A stretch of DNA of 64,000 bases from Cnuibacter physcomitrellae (GTDB lineage Bacteria > Actinomycetota > Actinomycetes > Actinomycetales > Microbacteriaceae). Below are positions 18,601-29,049 of the stretch, in pieces. Each line of letters opens with the position of its first letter. The stretch's first letter is position 1. Under the pieces are notes generated by a model, which saw only the letters and a program-made list of their open reading frames with translations, made no database searches and was not told where the DNA came from. The position numbers and the translations under genes were made by a program. The stretch is from contig NZ_BMHD01000001.1 in NCBI RefSeq assembly GCF_014640535.1, forward strand, positions 1,738,214 through 1,802,213, given 5' to 3'.

Positions 18601-21600
18601 ATCCGGGTCGACGGTGTACGTGACGTTCGACGACAGGCCGAGCTGCAGGTAGGAGCGCGTCGGGACCGTGCCGTCCGCGTTGGTCTGCCACTGCTGCTCG
18701 AGCACGGTCTTGAACTGCGCCCCGGTGACGGACGTCGTCCAGAGGTTGTTGACGAAGGGGAGCACCGCGTTGGCCTCGGCGTAGGTGATCACGCCGTCGG
18801 TGTTCGCAGGGTTCGACGTGGTGTCGCCCTTGAACAGCAGCTCCGCGCGGAGGCCGCCCGGGTTCACGACGCCGATCTCGGCGCCGCCGCGGTCGGGCGA
18901 CGAGAGCGAGGACACCAGCGAGTCGGCGACGAGGTCGCCGAGCGTCGACTCGGAGGCGCGGTCGTCCCGCGTGCCGCCGGTGTACACGCCGTTCGTGTAC
19001 GACCCGCCCGCGAACGCGGTCGTGATGTCGGCCGCGACGGAGCCGACCGGCTGGTTGCCGATCTCGGCCGCCTTGGCGAGCGCCGCATCCGTGATGGTCT
19101 TCACCTCGGCGACGCGCGGGAACTGTGCGGCCAGCTGGGCGTCGGTGGTGCCGGTCGGCGCCACGTAGCGCGGCACGTTCCCGGCCGTGTAGTCCAGCAC
19201 GTCACCCGTCTCGGCGTCGAGGGTCAGACCCACCTGGCCGATGAACTCGCCGTAGTTGCCGGTCTGCACGATCGGACGGGTCTTGCCGGACTCGCCGGGG
19301 ACCGGTCCGTCCCACACGTACTGCTTGTGGGTGTGGCCGGTGAAGAGCACGTCGACGTCGGACGAGGTCTCGGTCACCATCTTCGCGAACGCACCGCCCG
19401 CAGCGACCTCCTGGTCGAGGGTCGCGCCCTCGACGGCGCCGTCGCCGGCGCCCTCGTGGTACAGCGCGATGATGGTGTCGGCCTCGCCGTTCGACTCGTC
19501 ACCGTCGGAGAGCTGAGCCGCGACGCGGTTGACCGCGTCGACCGGATCGCCGAAGTCGAGGTCGGTGATGCCGCCCGGGGACACCAGGGACGGGGTCTCC
19601 TCGGTGATCGCGCCGATGACGCCGATCCGCAGGCCGTCCTTCTCGATGACCGTGTACTCCGGGAGCGCGGGCTCGGTGGTCCCCTTCTTGTAGACGTTGG
19701 CGCCGAGGTAGTCGAAGTCGGCGGCCTCCGTCACGCGTCCCGTGAGGTCGGCGAAGCCCTTGTCGAACTCGTGGTTGCCCACGGCGCTCGCCTCGAGGTC
19801 GAGCGCGTTGAGCACGTCGAGGGTCGGCTGGTCGTCCTGGACGGCCGAGGCGAAGAGCGAGGCGCCGATGTTGTCGCCCGCCGAGAGGAAGAGCGTGTTC
19901 TCCTCCCCGGCCGCGGCACGGAGCTGCTCGATCGTGTACGCCCACTTCACGGTGTTGCCGTCGATCCGACCGTGGAAGTCGTTGATGTCGAGCAGGTTCA
20001 GGTCGACCGTGTCGGCCGCTGCGCCGTCGAACGAGTACCCGACGACGACCGGGTCGTGGTCGCTCGAGCGGTAGACGCTCGTGTCGTAGAAGTCGGTGGC
20101 GTTGTAGTTGTAGCGGCTGTACTCGAGTGCGATCGACAGTCCGGAGTTGATGTTCCAGATGTCGGTGCCGGTTACGTTCTCGGCCGCGCCCGCTGAGGCG
20201 AACACGTGGTCGAGCGAGCCGACCGCTCCGTCGAAGGAGTAGCTGTGCTTGCCCGTCGCGACACCGAGGTCGGTGTAGCCGGCCTTCGTGATCTCGACGA
20301 CCGGATCCTCCTGCGAGTAGGCGTTGAAGTCGCCGAGGAGGAAGACACGGTCGGTGCCGAGCTCGTCCTGCAGGTCGCTCGAGAACGCGACCAGCGCCTT
20401 GGCCTGCGCGACGCGGGAGGCGTTCGATGCGCCCTGGCCGTCGCCGGTGTCCGCGTCGGCGCCCGTGCCGGAGCCCTTCGACTTGAAGTGGTTGACGATC
20501 GCGATGAAGCCCTGGTCGTCGGATCCGCCGGCGGGCTTGAACTCCTGCGCGAGCGGCTGGCGAGCGTTCGAGAAGGCGTCGTCGACGAGCACGTGGGACG
20601 CGCCCACCGGCTCGACGGCGTCCTTCTTGTAGATGAACGCGGTGCGGATGACGTCCTGCGCGTCGAGCGGAGGCAGCTGGTCGGCCGCCGGCGACGGCAC
20701 GAGCTCCCAGTCACCGCCGTCGTGCGGCGCGGCGTTGAGCGCCGCGACGAGAGTCTTCAGCGCGTCGTCGCGGTCCTTGCCGAACTTGGCGGAGTTCTCG
20801 ATCTCCTCGAGCGAGACCACCTCGGCGCCCAGGCCGTTGATCGCGGCGACGATCTTCGCCTGCTGGCGCGCGAGGTCCTCGGCCTCGGCGGCGCCGCGGG
20901 CGTCGCACCCGCTGTTCACGGTGACCGGGTCGCCCGTGCGGTCGGTGTAGTACGTGCAGCCGGTGAGCTGGTCGCCAGTGGTGGTGAAGTAGTTCAGCAC
21001 GTTGAAGCCGGCCAGCTGGATGTCGCCGCCGACGTTCGCGGGGGCGGTCGTGAGGCTGGAGACGAACTCGACCGGGTTCACGGTCGCGTCGTTCTCGACG
21101 GTGAGCTGCTGCGTCGGCTGGAAGTTCCAGAGGCCGTTGCGGTAGTCGAAGATCACGGGCGAGGTGAACGTGACGCCGTCGTTGACGCTGATGTCGTGGT
21201 CGGCGGTCAGGTACGGGAGCGGGATGCCCTTGTTGGCGTTCGAGTTGAAGTTGATGCTCGCGCCGTCGTCCAGGGTCACCATGCGCGCCGCGTTGTCGGC
21301 GACGGCCGCCGCATAGGCGTCGGTGCCGGGCCGGGCGATCTCGGTCGGGGTGATGAGCGGCGTCGTGCCCGAAGCGAGCGCGAAGGAGGCGAAGTAGTTC
21401 GCGTCGTACGTCTCGCTCACGGTGAAGTCGCCCTGCGGGGCGAGGAGCATGCTCTCGAGCGACTCACGCTGCGCCGCGTCGCGCGGGAGCTCGACGGTGG
21501 CGGGCGCGACGGGGGCCGAGGCCGCCGTCTTTGCGATCAGGCCGCCCGCAGCGACGTTCAGCTCGGTGTAGTTCTTGAACTCCTCGACCGTGCCGGTGAC

Positions 21601-22596
21601 GGTGACCTCGTCGCCGATGGCGACGTCACCGACGGTGGCGTCCGAGAAGACGAAGAGGGCGTCGGAGGCGGTGTGCGTGGCGAGGTCGATCGCCCCGCCG
21701 GTGCCGGCGGTCTGGATGACGTAGCCGCGGAAGCCGCCCGTGGGGTAGGCGGCGGTGACGACGCCTTGGGTGGTGACCGTCTGCCCGTTGAGCGGGGAGA
21801 CGTCGGTGGTGCCCTGGATGTCGGCGATCGCGGTGATCGTGGGTTCCGCCGGGTCGGTGGGGTCGGTCGGATCCGTGGGATCGGTCGGATCCGTGGGGTC
21901 GGTCGGATCGGTGGGGTCGGTCGGGTCCGTCGGGTCGGCGTCGGACGCCGCGTTCTGCGGGGTGACGTCGGCGCGGGAGACGAAGTCGGACACGCTGCTG
22001 TCGGTGTCCGCGGCATCGGTGCGCTGCAGTGAGTTCGGGGTGCCGTTGGGGCCGTCGACCGCCGCGGGGCCCGTGCCCTCGAAGGTGTTGGAGGTGCCGA
22101 AGCCGACGGCGTCGACGACGCCCGGGGTTCCCGCCACGTTCCCGGTCGGGAGCGTGAGCGGCGCGGCGGTGGAGGCCAGGTAGAGCGTCCCCGTGGTGCC
22201 GCTGGGGTTGAGCCCGAGGGTGGCGTCCGGGGTGGGGAGCGGCTGGCCGGTCGAGCCGTTGCTGCCCAGCTGCACCAGATAGTGGCCCTCGGGCGCGATC
22301 GACCCGCTGAGCGCACCCGCCTGGCCGGCGCCGGTCCCGGTCGCCGAGCGGTACTGCAGCGACCACCCGTCGAGCGAGACGGCCTCTCCCCCGGGGTTGT
22401 AGAGCTCGACGAACTTGTTCACGTAGGGGGCGTTCGCACTGCCCCCCTTCGTGTACGCCTCGGTGATGACGACACCGGTGCCGTCGGTCGAGGCGGAGGC
22501 GGGTGACGCGAACGCGACGAGAGGCGCGACGACGAGCGCACCTCCGGCCAGGGCCGCGAGCGCCTTCGTGCGGGCTCGGCGGGTGGGGTCGGACAT
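15643..22596 (-). CDS. Giant wall-anchored extracellular nuclease with two 5'-nucleotidase units
   Basis: A 2317-residue exported enzyme expected to break down extracellular nucleic acid to nucleosides and phosphate. Order: signal peptide; lamin-tail domain (about 45-165); (DPT)n linker; OB-fold; ExeM/NucH-type endonuclease (about 530-845) with NHFKSKG, GDFNAY and SSDHDPVVVG; 5'-nucleotidase unit 1 (about 861-1402); beta-sandwich; unit 2 (about 1504-2052); second sandwich; and LASTG with a membrane helix and RRRR, a class-E-type sortase signal. Both units keep NDFHGR, AGDNIGAS, GNHEFDKG and TGHTHKQY, so both look active. They are close paralogues. The ATG at 22596 follows GAGGAG by five bases; an in-frame ATG at 22620 lacks a ribosome site. 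Divergent from a LuxR regulator. Confidence 0.9.
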   Translation of the reverse strand: MSDPTRRARTKALAALAGGALVVAPLVAFASPASASTDGTGVVITEAYTKGGSANAPYVNKFVELYNPGGEAVSLDGWSLQYRSATGTGAGQAGALSGSIAPEGHYLVQLGSNGSTGQPLPTPDATLGLNPSGTTGTLYLASTAAPLTLPTGNVAGTPGVVDAVGFGTSNTFEGTGPAAVDGPNGTPNSLQRTDAADTDSSVSDFVSRADVTPQNAASDADPTDPTDPTDPTDPTDPTDPTDPTDPTDPAEPTITAIADIQGTTDVSPLNGQTVTTQGVVTAAYPTGGFRGYVIQTAGTGGAIDLATHTASDALFVFSDATVGDVAIGDEVTVTGTVEEFKNYTELNVAAGGLIAKTAASAPVAPATVELPRDAAQRESLESMLLAPQGDFTVSETYDANYFASFALASGTTPLITPTEIARPGTDAYAAAVADNAARMVTLDDGASINFNSNANKGIPLPYLTADHDISVNDGVTFTSPVIFDYRNGLWNFQPTQQLTVENDATVNPVEFVSSLTTAPANVGGDIQLAGFNVLNYFTTTGDQLTGCTYYTDRTGDPVTVNSGCDARGAAEAEDLARQQAKIVAAINGLGAEVVSLEEIENSAKFGKDRDDALKTLVAALNAAPHDGGDWELVPSPAADQLPPLDAQDVIRTAFIYKKDAVEPVGASHVLVDDAFSNARQPLAQEFKPAGGSDDQGFIAIVNHFKSKGSGTGADADTGDGQGASNASRVAQAKALVAFSSDLQDELGTDRVFLLGDFNAYSQEDPVVEITKAGYTDLGVATGKHSYSFDGAVGSLDHVFASAGAAENVTGTDIWNINSGLSIALEYSRYNYNATDFYDTSVYRSSDHDPVVVGYSFDGAAADTVDLNLLDINDFHGRIDGNTVKWAYTIEQLRAAAGEENTLFLSAGDNIGASLFASAVQDDQPTLDVLNALDLEASAVGNHEFDKGFADLTGRVTEAADFDYLGANVYKKGTTEPALPEYTVIEKDGLRIGVIGAITEETPSLVSPGGITDLDFGDPVDAVNRVAAQLSDGDESNGEADTIIALYHEGAGDGAVEGATLDQEVAAGGAFAKMVTETSSDVDVLFTGHTHKQYVWDGPVPGESGKTRPIVQTGNYGEFIGQVGLTLDAETGDVLDYTAGNVPRYVAPTGTTDAQLAAQFPRVAEVKTITDAALAKAAEIGNQPVGSVAADITTAFAGGSYTNGVYTGGTRDDRASESTLGDLVADSLVSSLSSPDRGGAEIGVVNPGGLRAELLFKGDTTSNPANTDGVITYAEANAVLPFVNNLWTTSVTGAQFKTVLEQQWQTNADGTVPTRSYLQLGLSSNVTYTVDPDAPRGEHVTGIWVNGAPIDPDRSYRIGSFNFLLTGGDNFREFANGTDTRDSGLIDRDAWISYLQANKNLKPDFARQGVKVDGVTDATLKAGDHLTASVSGLDLTSLGSPQNTSLAVSWTGSPATSDPIPVTNGAAAVDVVVPDNVPTSTELVLTAQPSGTVVRIPVSVEAGDTVNLDLLNINDFHGRIDANTVKFAGTLEQLRAGYGDDNSLFLSAGDNIGASLFASSVQEDQPTIDVLNALGLEASAVGNHEFDKGFDDLTGRVTDAADWEYLGANVYGPDGKPALPEYRIVEKAGLTIAVIGAVTQETPTLVSPGGVQGLTFGDPVEAVNRVADQLTDGNRANGEADVIIAEYHEGAGAGTPDGASLEQEIAAGGAFADIVTKTSSDVDAIFTGHTHKQYSWDAPVPGEDGKTRPILQTGSYGENIGQIVLTVDAQSGDVESYSARNVARTTASDASLVAAYPRVAEVKAITDAAIAQAATIGNQPVGSVTADITTAFAGGSFTNGVYTGGTRDDRASESALGNLVANSLVDSLSSADRGGAQIGVVNPGGLRAELLYAGNTSGNPLNTDGVITYAEANAVLPFVNNLWTTSLTGAQFKTALEQQWQTNPDGTIPSRPFLKLGLSDNVRYTYDDTRAAGDRVTGIWIDGQPIDPAASYRIGSFNFLLQGGDNFRVFAEGADTRDSGLVDRDAWIAYLQANQGLAPSFERNAVKVTGAPTAPVDAGSTISFDVSGLDLTSLGSPQNAELSGTWNGTSTVIAPIAVTNGAATVSLTVPADASGATEIVLDAAPSGTVVRIPVLVNAGTNPGGGEQPPTTTPVPAGEDSLTPELEGAIGLSSSTVTAGGSLTIYVGPQYAGQWVSAWLYSTPILLTNAAGDVWQRVGADGSITVVIPADAPLGDHRIAVQDANGTVIGWASITITAPDGTVPGGGSGSGSVPVGSGSGDLASTGATVYPALVFAILLLLGGAGVAVARRRRTAHEAE

Positions 22597-22723
22597 GGAA
22601 CTCCTCGGGGTCGCGATCACAGGGGTTTCTCAGGTGCGAGACCGACCCAGGCTAAGAGAGCCCACTACCAGAAAGAAAGACTGAACATTTCGGGAAAGTA
22701 AATTTAACGAAACTGAATCATCG

Positions 22724-22742
22724 TCACCCCTTTGGGGGGTGA
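22724..22742. promoter_or_regulatory. Inverted repeat between nuclease and LAL regulator
   Basis: TCACCCC and GGGGTGA form perfect seven-base arms around five bases. It lies 128 bp upstream of the nuclease start, beside an AT-rich stretch (22680-22720) that probably carries the nuclease promoter. It could be an operator for the divergent LuxR regulator or a PhoP-like site; unproven. Confidence 0.35.
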
Positions 22743-22891
22743 AAGCGTAACCCGCCACCGCGTCGGCTGGCAAGGTGACACTGCTGTCAAGGTCCCCCGC
22801 AGTGGGGTGTCCCGTCGTAGTGTGGTGGGACGGCGTGGGAACCGTCTGCTTCTCAGGCAGTTCGAAGGGGTGATCGAACGGATGAGGACAC

Positions 22892-25612
22892 GTGGGTGAC
22901 GTGGACTGGACCGACACGGCCGAAGGCCTCTCGACGGTCGGAGGCCTCTCGACGGTCGGAGCCGACCGTGACGCCGCGCGGACGGCGCGGACGGCTCTAG
23001 CAGGACGGTCGGTCGTCGTGGCCGGCCCGCTGGGCTCCGGCAAGTCGCACTACCTGAAGGCGGTCGGCAGCTCGCTGGGTGCTGTGGGCGCCCCGCATCT
23101 CGTCATCCAGGGATCGACCGCGCTGGCGGGCATCGAGTACGGAGCGATCAAGGCGGCCGGCGCCCGGCGGCTGATCGACGACCTCGACGATCAGGACGAG
23201 GGGACGCCGCCGACGATCGTGGTGGTCGACGACGCCCACGACCTCGACGAGGCCGGCGCGCTGCTGCTCGCCCGCCTCGTGTACCTCCGACGGATCACCC
23301 TGGTGGCCGGGCTGACCCTGCCGCGGTCGTCCGCGGCCACGGTGGGGGCCGCCGGCCACGCCCTCCTCGAGCTGTGGCTGAGAGGGGAGGCCGACCGTCT
23401 CGACCTCCACCTCCTCGACGAGGCCACGGCACTCGATCTCCTCGACCAATTCGACTCCGAGCACCTCCTCGGCCTCGTGACGCGTCGCGCGCTCCTCTTC
23501 CACGCCTCCGGGTCTCGAGCGCTGCTCCGCGAGCTCGCGACGGAGTGCGTCGCCGCGAAGCGCACCGGGGTCGACCCGCTCCGGCGCATCCGGGAGCTGC
23601 CCCGCTGGTCGCGGGTCGAGACCACCCTCGAGGCGGAGATCGCGCAGTACTCCCCTGACGAGTGCCTCGTGCTCGCCGTGATCGAGGCGCTCAGCGGCAT
23701 CGGCTACGCGGATGCGCGGAGGGTGGTCGCGCCGTCGGCCCTCGAGGCGCTCCTCGACGAGGGCCTCGTCCACGACGACGGCACCACGGAGCGGCGCCTG
23801 TACGTCAGTCCCCTGGTCGCCCGAGCCGCCGCGCGGACGCTCTCCGGCGACGCCCTGGAGGAGGCGCTGAGCGCCGCGGCTCGCTCCGCCCTCGCGGACT
23901 GGCACCCCCGTCGTTCCGCGCGGGAGAGCCTCAACATCGTCTCGCGCTGGCAGTCCGCCCGCGCATCGCCCGGCGAGGTCCTCGCTCCTGCGGTGGATGA
24001 CGCCCTCGCCCGGCAGCTCGTCATCTCCGCCGCGCGGGATGCGGACCGGCTCGGACGCTACGACCTGGCCCTCTCGTTCGTGCGCCTCGGCGACGTGCCC
24101 CTCTCCCCGGCCGCCACCGCCGTCCTGCGATCCCGCGCGATGGTGGGTGCCCGTGACGGGAGGTCCGCCGTGGACGCCCTGGTGGCGCTCGACCCGAGCG
24201 CCCTCGACCCGGCCACGAGGAAGCGGGTGCTCCGGTGGGCGCTCGCCCTGCGCAACCGACACGCCCTGGAGGATCCGCGACTCCGCGAGTTCATCGACCG
24301 GGTGAGCGCGTCGGCGCCCGAAGAGGATGCGCTCGCCGCCGAGGCCGCCGTCGCGGACGCCGAGCTGAGCGCACTGGGAATGGACTGGCCTGCGGCCGTG
24401 GAGCGCGCGCGGTTCGCGCTCGGGAGCCCCACGATCTCGACGGTCACGCGCATCCGGGCCTCGTTGGTCCTCGCCCTCGGCAGCGCCTACACCGGCGACT
24501 GGGGTCGGGCCGAGGCCCTGTTCCGCGCGATCGAGCTGGGCACACGCGACACGGTGACCGGCCGCACCAACGACGTCACGACCGCATCCTGGACACTGTG
24601 CTTCGAAGCGCTGGGGAGGATGGCCGCGGGCGCCGACATGACGCCCGTCGCCGACCGTCTGCCCGGCGTGATCGACGCCGCCGTGCTCGAGGACCATCGC
24701 GCCGCGCTCTGCGTCCTGAGCATGGCGGCCGGCTCGATGAACTGGAACTCGGGAGCCTTCACCGACGCGATCGCCGACTACGCCGCGACGGCTCTGCGCT
24801 GCGACCTCCTCGAGCTGGCGATCTGGCGACCCGTCGCGCTCTACTCGCACGCCATCGCCCTGCACAGCGCTCATCGCCACGACGAGGCGATGGCGGTGTT
24901 CGCGCGTGCCGAGCGCGAGGATCGACCGCACCCCATCCACGAGTACGCGCGGAACCTGGCGGAGAGCATGCTCCTCCCCGCGGAGGGCGACCTGGCGGGC
25001 GCCGCGGCCGCGGCGGAGCAGCTGATCGCCACCAGCTCGCAGGGGACCCCCACCCTCGAGAGTCGCGACCGCTTCATGCTCGCCACGCTCACGACATCCG
25101 ACACGGAGACGGCCGAGCGGATGCTGTCGCTGCTGGACGAGGCGGACCTCCCGCTTCCGAGAGCGCTGGCCGAGGACGTGACCGCACGGGCGCTCGACGA
25201 CGAGGAGCTCGCGGAGCAGTCGCGGCGACACCTGCTCGGCGTCGGCCCCGGGTGGAGGGAGTTCGTGGCGGGCTTCACCGGCGAGGGGTCTCCCGTGCCG
25301 CCCCTGTCCCCGGTGTCGCCCGCGTCGCCCGGCGGACCGGCGTCCCGCCCCGCGCTGCGCATCGTGGAGTCGCGTGTCGGCGGCGGACCGGCGAAGACCA
25401 CGGGGGCCGCCCCCGGGACGCTGTCCGACCTCACCGAGCGCGAGGTCGAGATCGCCGAGCTGGTGGCGCACGGCCTGTCCAACCGGCAGATCGCGGCGGA
25501 GCTCTTCCTCTCGGTCCGCACCGTGGAGTCGCACGTCTACCAGGCCCGGATCAAGCTCGGCGCAGCGAGCCGCCGGGAGCTGGGGCGCCTGGTCTCGGGC
25601 GAGCCGGCGTAG
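22892..25612 (+). CDS. Large LuxR-family (LAL) ATPase regulator
   Basis: A 906-residue regulator with an N-terminal P-loop ATPase (Walker A GPLGSGKS, 45-52; Walker B-like [10 protein letters not shown] near 110), a long helical, TPR-like middle, and a C-terminal LuxR helix-turn-helix ([20 protein letters not shown] onward, ending near [13 protein letters not shown]). LAL regulators sense a ligand through ATP-dependent assembly and activate transcription. The GTG start has GAGGA close by (three-base gap); GTG at 22901 is an alternative. Codons 12-23 repeat GLSTVG twice from an exact 18-bp DNA duplication. It is divergent from the giant nuclease, its most likely target. Confidence 0.85.
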   Translation: MGDVDWTDTAEGLSTVGGLSTVGADRDAARTARTALAGRSVVVAGPLGSGKSHYLKAVGSSLGAVGAPHLVIQGSTALAGIEYGAIKAAGARRLIDDLDDQDEGTPPTIVVVDDAHDLDEAGALLLARLVYLRRITLVAGLTLPRSSAATVGAAGHALLELWLRGEADRLDLHLLDEATALDLLDQFDSEHLLGLVTRRALLFHASGSRALLRELATECVAAKRTGVDPLRRIRELPRWSRVETTLEAEIAQYSPDECLVLAVIEALSGIGYADARRVVAPSALEALLDEGLVHDDGTTERRLYVSPLVARAAARTLSGDALEEALSAAARSALADWHPRRSARESLNIVSRWQSARASPGEVLAPAVDDALARQLVISAARDADRLGRYDLALSFVRLGDVPLSPAATAVLRSRAMVGARDGRSAVDALVALDPSALDPATRKRVLRWALALRNRHALEDPRLREFIDRVSASAPEEDALAAEAAVADAELSALGMDWPAAVERARFALGSPTISTVTRIRASLVLALGSAYTGDWGRAEALFRAIELGTRDTVTGRTNDVTTASWTLCFEALGRMAAGADMTPVADRLPGVIDAAVLEDHRAALCVLSMAAGSMNWNSGAFTDAIADYAATALRCDLLELAIWRPVALYSHAIALHSAHRHDEAMAVFARAEREDRPHPIHEYARNLAESMLLPAEGDLAGAAAAAEQLIATSSQGTPTLESRDRFMLATLTTSDTETAERMLSLLDEADLPLPRALAEDVTARALDDEELAEQSRRHLLGVGPGWREFVAGFTGEGSPVPPLSPVSPASPGGPASRPALRIVESRVGGGPAKTTGAAPGTLSDLTEREVEIAELVAHGLSNRQIAAELFLSVRTVESHVYQARIKLGAASRRELGRLVSGEPA
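22925..22960 (+). repeat. Exact 18-bp tandem duplication in LAL gene start
   Basis: The 18-mer beginning GGCCTCTCGACGG occurs twice in direct succession and in frame, duplicating the peptide GLSTVG near the N-terminus. Confidence 0.9.
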
Positions 25613-25634
25613 GGTCTCGGGCGAGCCGGCGTAG
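25591..25634 (+). repeat. Exact 22-bp tandem duplication spanning the LAL stop codon
   Basis: The last 22 bases of the gene, including the TAG stop, are repeated immediately downstream without change (25591-25612 and 25613-25634). Likely replication slippage; the second copy lies 63 bp before purS. Confidence 0.92.
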
Positions 25635-25696
25635 GAGGGAGGGGCTCCCGGTAGGATTGCAGGGTTCCATTGATCCCTCTGATCGCAGGAGAGTCC

Positions 25697-25962
25697 ATGC
25701 CGAAGATCGTCGTCGAGGTCATGCCGAAGGCCGAGCTGCTCGACCCCCAGGGCAAGGCGGTGGCAGGCGCGCTCGCGCGGCTCGGGCACGAGGCGTTCGC
25801 CTCGGTCCGCGTGGGCAAGCGGTTCGAGCTCGAGGTCGACGGCGAGGTCACCGAGGAGGTGCTCGCCACCGTGCGCGAGGTCGCCGACGAGCTGCTGTCG
25901 AACTCCGTGATCGAGGATGTCGTCGCCGTCCGGGTCGAGTCGGAGACGGCCGGGGTGGCGTC

Positions 25963-25966
<4 letters not shown>
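25697..25966 (+). CDS. purS: Phosphoribosylformylglycinamidine synthase subunit PurS
   Basis: Small structural subunit of the three-part FGAM synthase of purine synthesis; a dimer bridges the glutaminase and synthetase subunits. It has 89 residues with the typical alpha/beta fold ([20 protein letters not shown] and [12 protein letters not shown]). The ATG at 25697 follows GCAGGAGA; an in-frame ATG at 25670 has no ribosome site. Its stop overlaps purQ by GTGA. Confidence 0.93.
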
Positions 25967-26661
<695 letters not shown>

Positions 26662-26812
26662 CCTCGTCCTCCTCTTCCTCCGGCTTGTTCTCTGGCCTTT
26701 CTCCGGGCTCTTTCGAGTACCCCCAGGAACAGCGCTTGCCCCACCCCGCGCATCCGCGAGTCCTGGGTGTGCTCGTCTGCTGCGCGGGGGCTCTCGGCGT
26801 AGCGTCGAGGGC

Positions 26813-27328
26813 ATGCGCGACATCAGGCTGATCCAGGGCGACATCACGACCATCCCCGTGGATGCGGTGGTGAACGCCGCGAACTCGTCGCTGCTGGGCG
26901 GTGGTGGGGTCGATGGCGCGATACACCGGGTCGGCGGGCCGAGCATCCTCGAGGCGTGCCGGGAGCTCCGCGCGACGACCCTCCCCGACGGGCTTCCCGC
27001 GGGTGACGCGGTGGCCACCACCGCGGGGCGACTGCCCGCAAAGTGGGTCATCCACACGGTCGGACCGGTGTGGTCGGCGCGCGAGGACCGGTCGGAGGTG
27101 CTCGCCTCGGCGTACCGGCGGTCGCTTGAGGTCGCCACCGAGCTCGGAGCGGCCTCGGTGGCGTTCCCCGCGGTGAGCGCCGGCATCTACGGTTGGCCGC
27201 ACGAGAGCGCCGCCGAGATCGCGCTCTCGACGGTCGACGCCAGTCCGTTCTCCGGTGCCGTGACGTTCGTCCTGTTCAGCGACGACATGCTGAGGGTGTT
27301 CGAGGCGACGCGCGACCGCCTACGCTGA
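26813..27328 (+). CDS. Macro-domain ADP-ribose/O-acetyl-ADP-ribose hydrolase
   Basis: A 171-residue stand-alone macro domain of the YmdB/MacroD class, which removes ADP-ribose or deacetylates O-acetyl-ADP-ribose. Diagnostic motifs: [31 protein letters not shown] split around residues 9-39 (catalytic Asn/Asp region and glycine loop) and [11 protein letters not shown] for the phosphate-binding loop. It ends four bases before the quinone-reductase-like gene, so the two are probably one transcript. Confidence 0.9.
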   Translation: MRDIRLIQGDITTIPVDAVVNAANSSLLGGGGVDGAIHRVGGPSILEACRELRATTLPDGLPAGDAVATTAGRLPAKWVIHTVGPVWSAREDRSEVLASAYRRSLEVATELGAASVAFPAVSAGIYGWPHESAAEIALSTVDASPFSGAVTFVLFSDDMLRVFEATRDRLR

Positions 27329-27332
27329 CGGC

Positions 27333-28349
27333 ATGAGTCTCGCCGTCCTCGCCCGCTCGTTCGGTTCGCCAGAGGTCCTGGAGGTCGTCGAGGTCGACCC
27401 GCCCGTGGCGGGGCCCGGCCAGGTGGTGATCGAGGTGCGCGCGGCGGGCGTCAACCCGGCGGATGCGAAGCTCGTCGCCGGCACGTTCGGCGACGACCCC
27501 TCGATGCTGCCCATCCGGCCCGGGTCCGAGGTCGCCGGCGTGGTCACCGCCGTCGGTCCGGATGCGGTCGACGGGGTGCTGCCGGGCGGTGACGGTCCGG
27601 TGTCGGTCGGCGACGAGGTGATCGCCTACCGCGTCTCCGGCGGATACGCCTCCGCCGTCGCCGTGCGCGCCTCCTCGGTGTTCGCGAAGCCGCCGGCGCT
27701 CGACTGGGCGGCGGCCTCCGGTCTGCTGCTCGCCGGGGTGACCGCGTGGCACCTCGTCGAGGCCACGGGCGTGGGGCCGGATGACGTGGTGATCGTGTTC
27801 GGGGCGTCCGGGGGCGTCGGGGCGATGGCGGTGCAGCTCGCCGCCCTCCGCGGAGCGCGCGTGCTGGGCGTCGCGAGCGCGGCGAACGCGGACTACGTCG
27901 CGTCCCTCGGCGCGACCCCCGTCGCCCGCGGCGCGGGCCTCGAGTCCCGCCTCCGCGCCGCCCTCTCCGCCTCCGCCCGTGCTGCGGATGCCGCCGCTGC
28001 GGGTGGTGCTGCTGATGCGGCGGGCGATGGCGCCCCCGCGACGGTCGCGCTCGATACCGTCGGCGGCGCGGAGGGGCTGGACGCGGCGGTCGTGCTGGTC
28101 GCCGACCGGTCGCGGATCGCGACCATCGCCGACTTCGAGCGCGGCGCCGCGCTCGGCATCCGCCTGCTCGGCAGCGGCCCCGGCGCCGACCCGGGCGCCG
28201 CCCTCCGCAACGCCGCCCGCGCCCCGCTCGTGGCTCTCGCCGCGCAGGGCGCCCTCACGGTCACCGTCGCCGCCACGTACCCCTTGACCTCCGCCGCCGA
28301 CGCGCTCACCCTCCCCCACGCCCCCGGCAAGGTCGCCCTCCTCCCCTGA
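27333..28349 (+). CDS. NADP-dependent quinone oxidoreductase-like enzyme (MDR family), copy 1
   Basis: Zinc-independent medium-chain reductase of 338 residues with an N-terminal GroES-like fold (VNPADAKLVAGTFG, PGSEVAGVV) and a Rossmann NADP site (VFGASGGVGAMAVQLAA near residue 155). It has no catalytic-zinc ligands, as in quinone reductases. A second copy lies at 50727-51704, sharing NPADAK, GYASAV and the LLLAGVTA/LLLAGTTA region. A low-complexity Ala-rich insert sits around 210-235. Followed by the family A repeat array. Confidence 0.85.
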   Translation: MSLAVLARSFGSPEVLEVVEVDPPVAGPGQVVIEVRAAGVNPADAKLVAGTFGDDPSMLPIRPGSEVAGVVTAVGPDAVDGVLPGGDGPVSVGDEVIAYRVSGGYASAVAVRASSVFAKPPALDWAAASGLLLAGVTAWHLVEATGVGPDDVVIVFGASGGVGAMAVQLAALRGARVLGVASAANADYVASLGATPVARGAGLESRLRAALSASARAADAAAAGGAADAAGDGAPATVALDTVGGAEGLDAAVVLVADRSRIATIADFERGAALGIRLLGSGPGADPGAALRNAARAPLVALAAQGALTVTVAATYPLTSAADALTLPHAPGKVALLP

Positions 28350-28376
28350 ACTCTCCCCTCCTGCCCAGCACCACCG

Positions 28377-28960
28377 CGAGTGCTCACTCTCAGCGGCCCT
28401 CGAGCACTCGACACGTCTCCACGCCCACCCACTGCTCACTTTCCGCGCGAGTTCCCCGAGGGTGGCGCACAAAGTGAGCACTCGCCTTACCTCCTAACGC
28501 GCCACCCCGCCCCACTGCTCACTTTCCGCGCGAGTTCCCCGGGGATGGCGCACAAAGTGAGCACTCGCCCTACCTCCTGACGCACCACCCCCTCACTGCT
28601 CACTTTCCGCGCGACTTCACCGGGGATTGCGCACACGCTGAGCACTCGCCCTACCCCCTGACGCACCACCCCCGCCACTGTTCACCTCTCGCGCGACACC
28701 CCGCACCCACGGCACACAACAATGAGCACTCGCTGTGCCGCCTGACCCACTCCACCCACGTACCCCCACCACTGCTCACTTTCCGCGCGACATCCCCACG
28801 TACGACGCACAAAGTGAGCAGTCGAAGCACCCCGTCGATCCGCTGCTCACATTCGCCGCGACTTCGCCGCACATGACGCAGGAAGTGAGCACTCGATGTG
28901 CTGCTTCCGAAAGCACCACGCCCCCTCCACTGCTCCCTTTCATTGCGCCACAGCTGTCGA
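28377..28960. repeat. Family A repeat array (seven to eight units)
   Basis: The 700-bp gap between the oxidoreductase and the DUF559 gene is filled with units starting TGCTCACTTTCCGCGCGA and ending AAAGTGAGCACTCG, about 52 bp each, 70-90 bp apart. Units start near 28377 (short), 28433, 28515, 28597, 28679, 28773, 28843 and 28930 (decayed). Each is an imperfect dyad with conserved outer arms and variable centre; spacers share CCTGACGCACCACCCC. No credible gene lies here. Confidence 0.85.
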
Positions 28961-29049
28961 CCAGGTGATGGGGTGTGGAGAACTTCGGCCGGCAGCCATG
29001 GTCTGGGGATAACCCCTCCGAGCACCTCCGGAGACACCACAGTGGGTGG

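Noticed and set aside
15616-20196. 1526-codon plus-strand frame
   Set aside because: Low-complexity Arg/Val/Gly product opposite the nuclease gene; the minus frame carries all conserved motifs.
28377-28960. CRISPR or integron array
   Set aside because: Elements are dyads with shared spacers, irregular spacing, and no cas or integrase gene.
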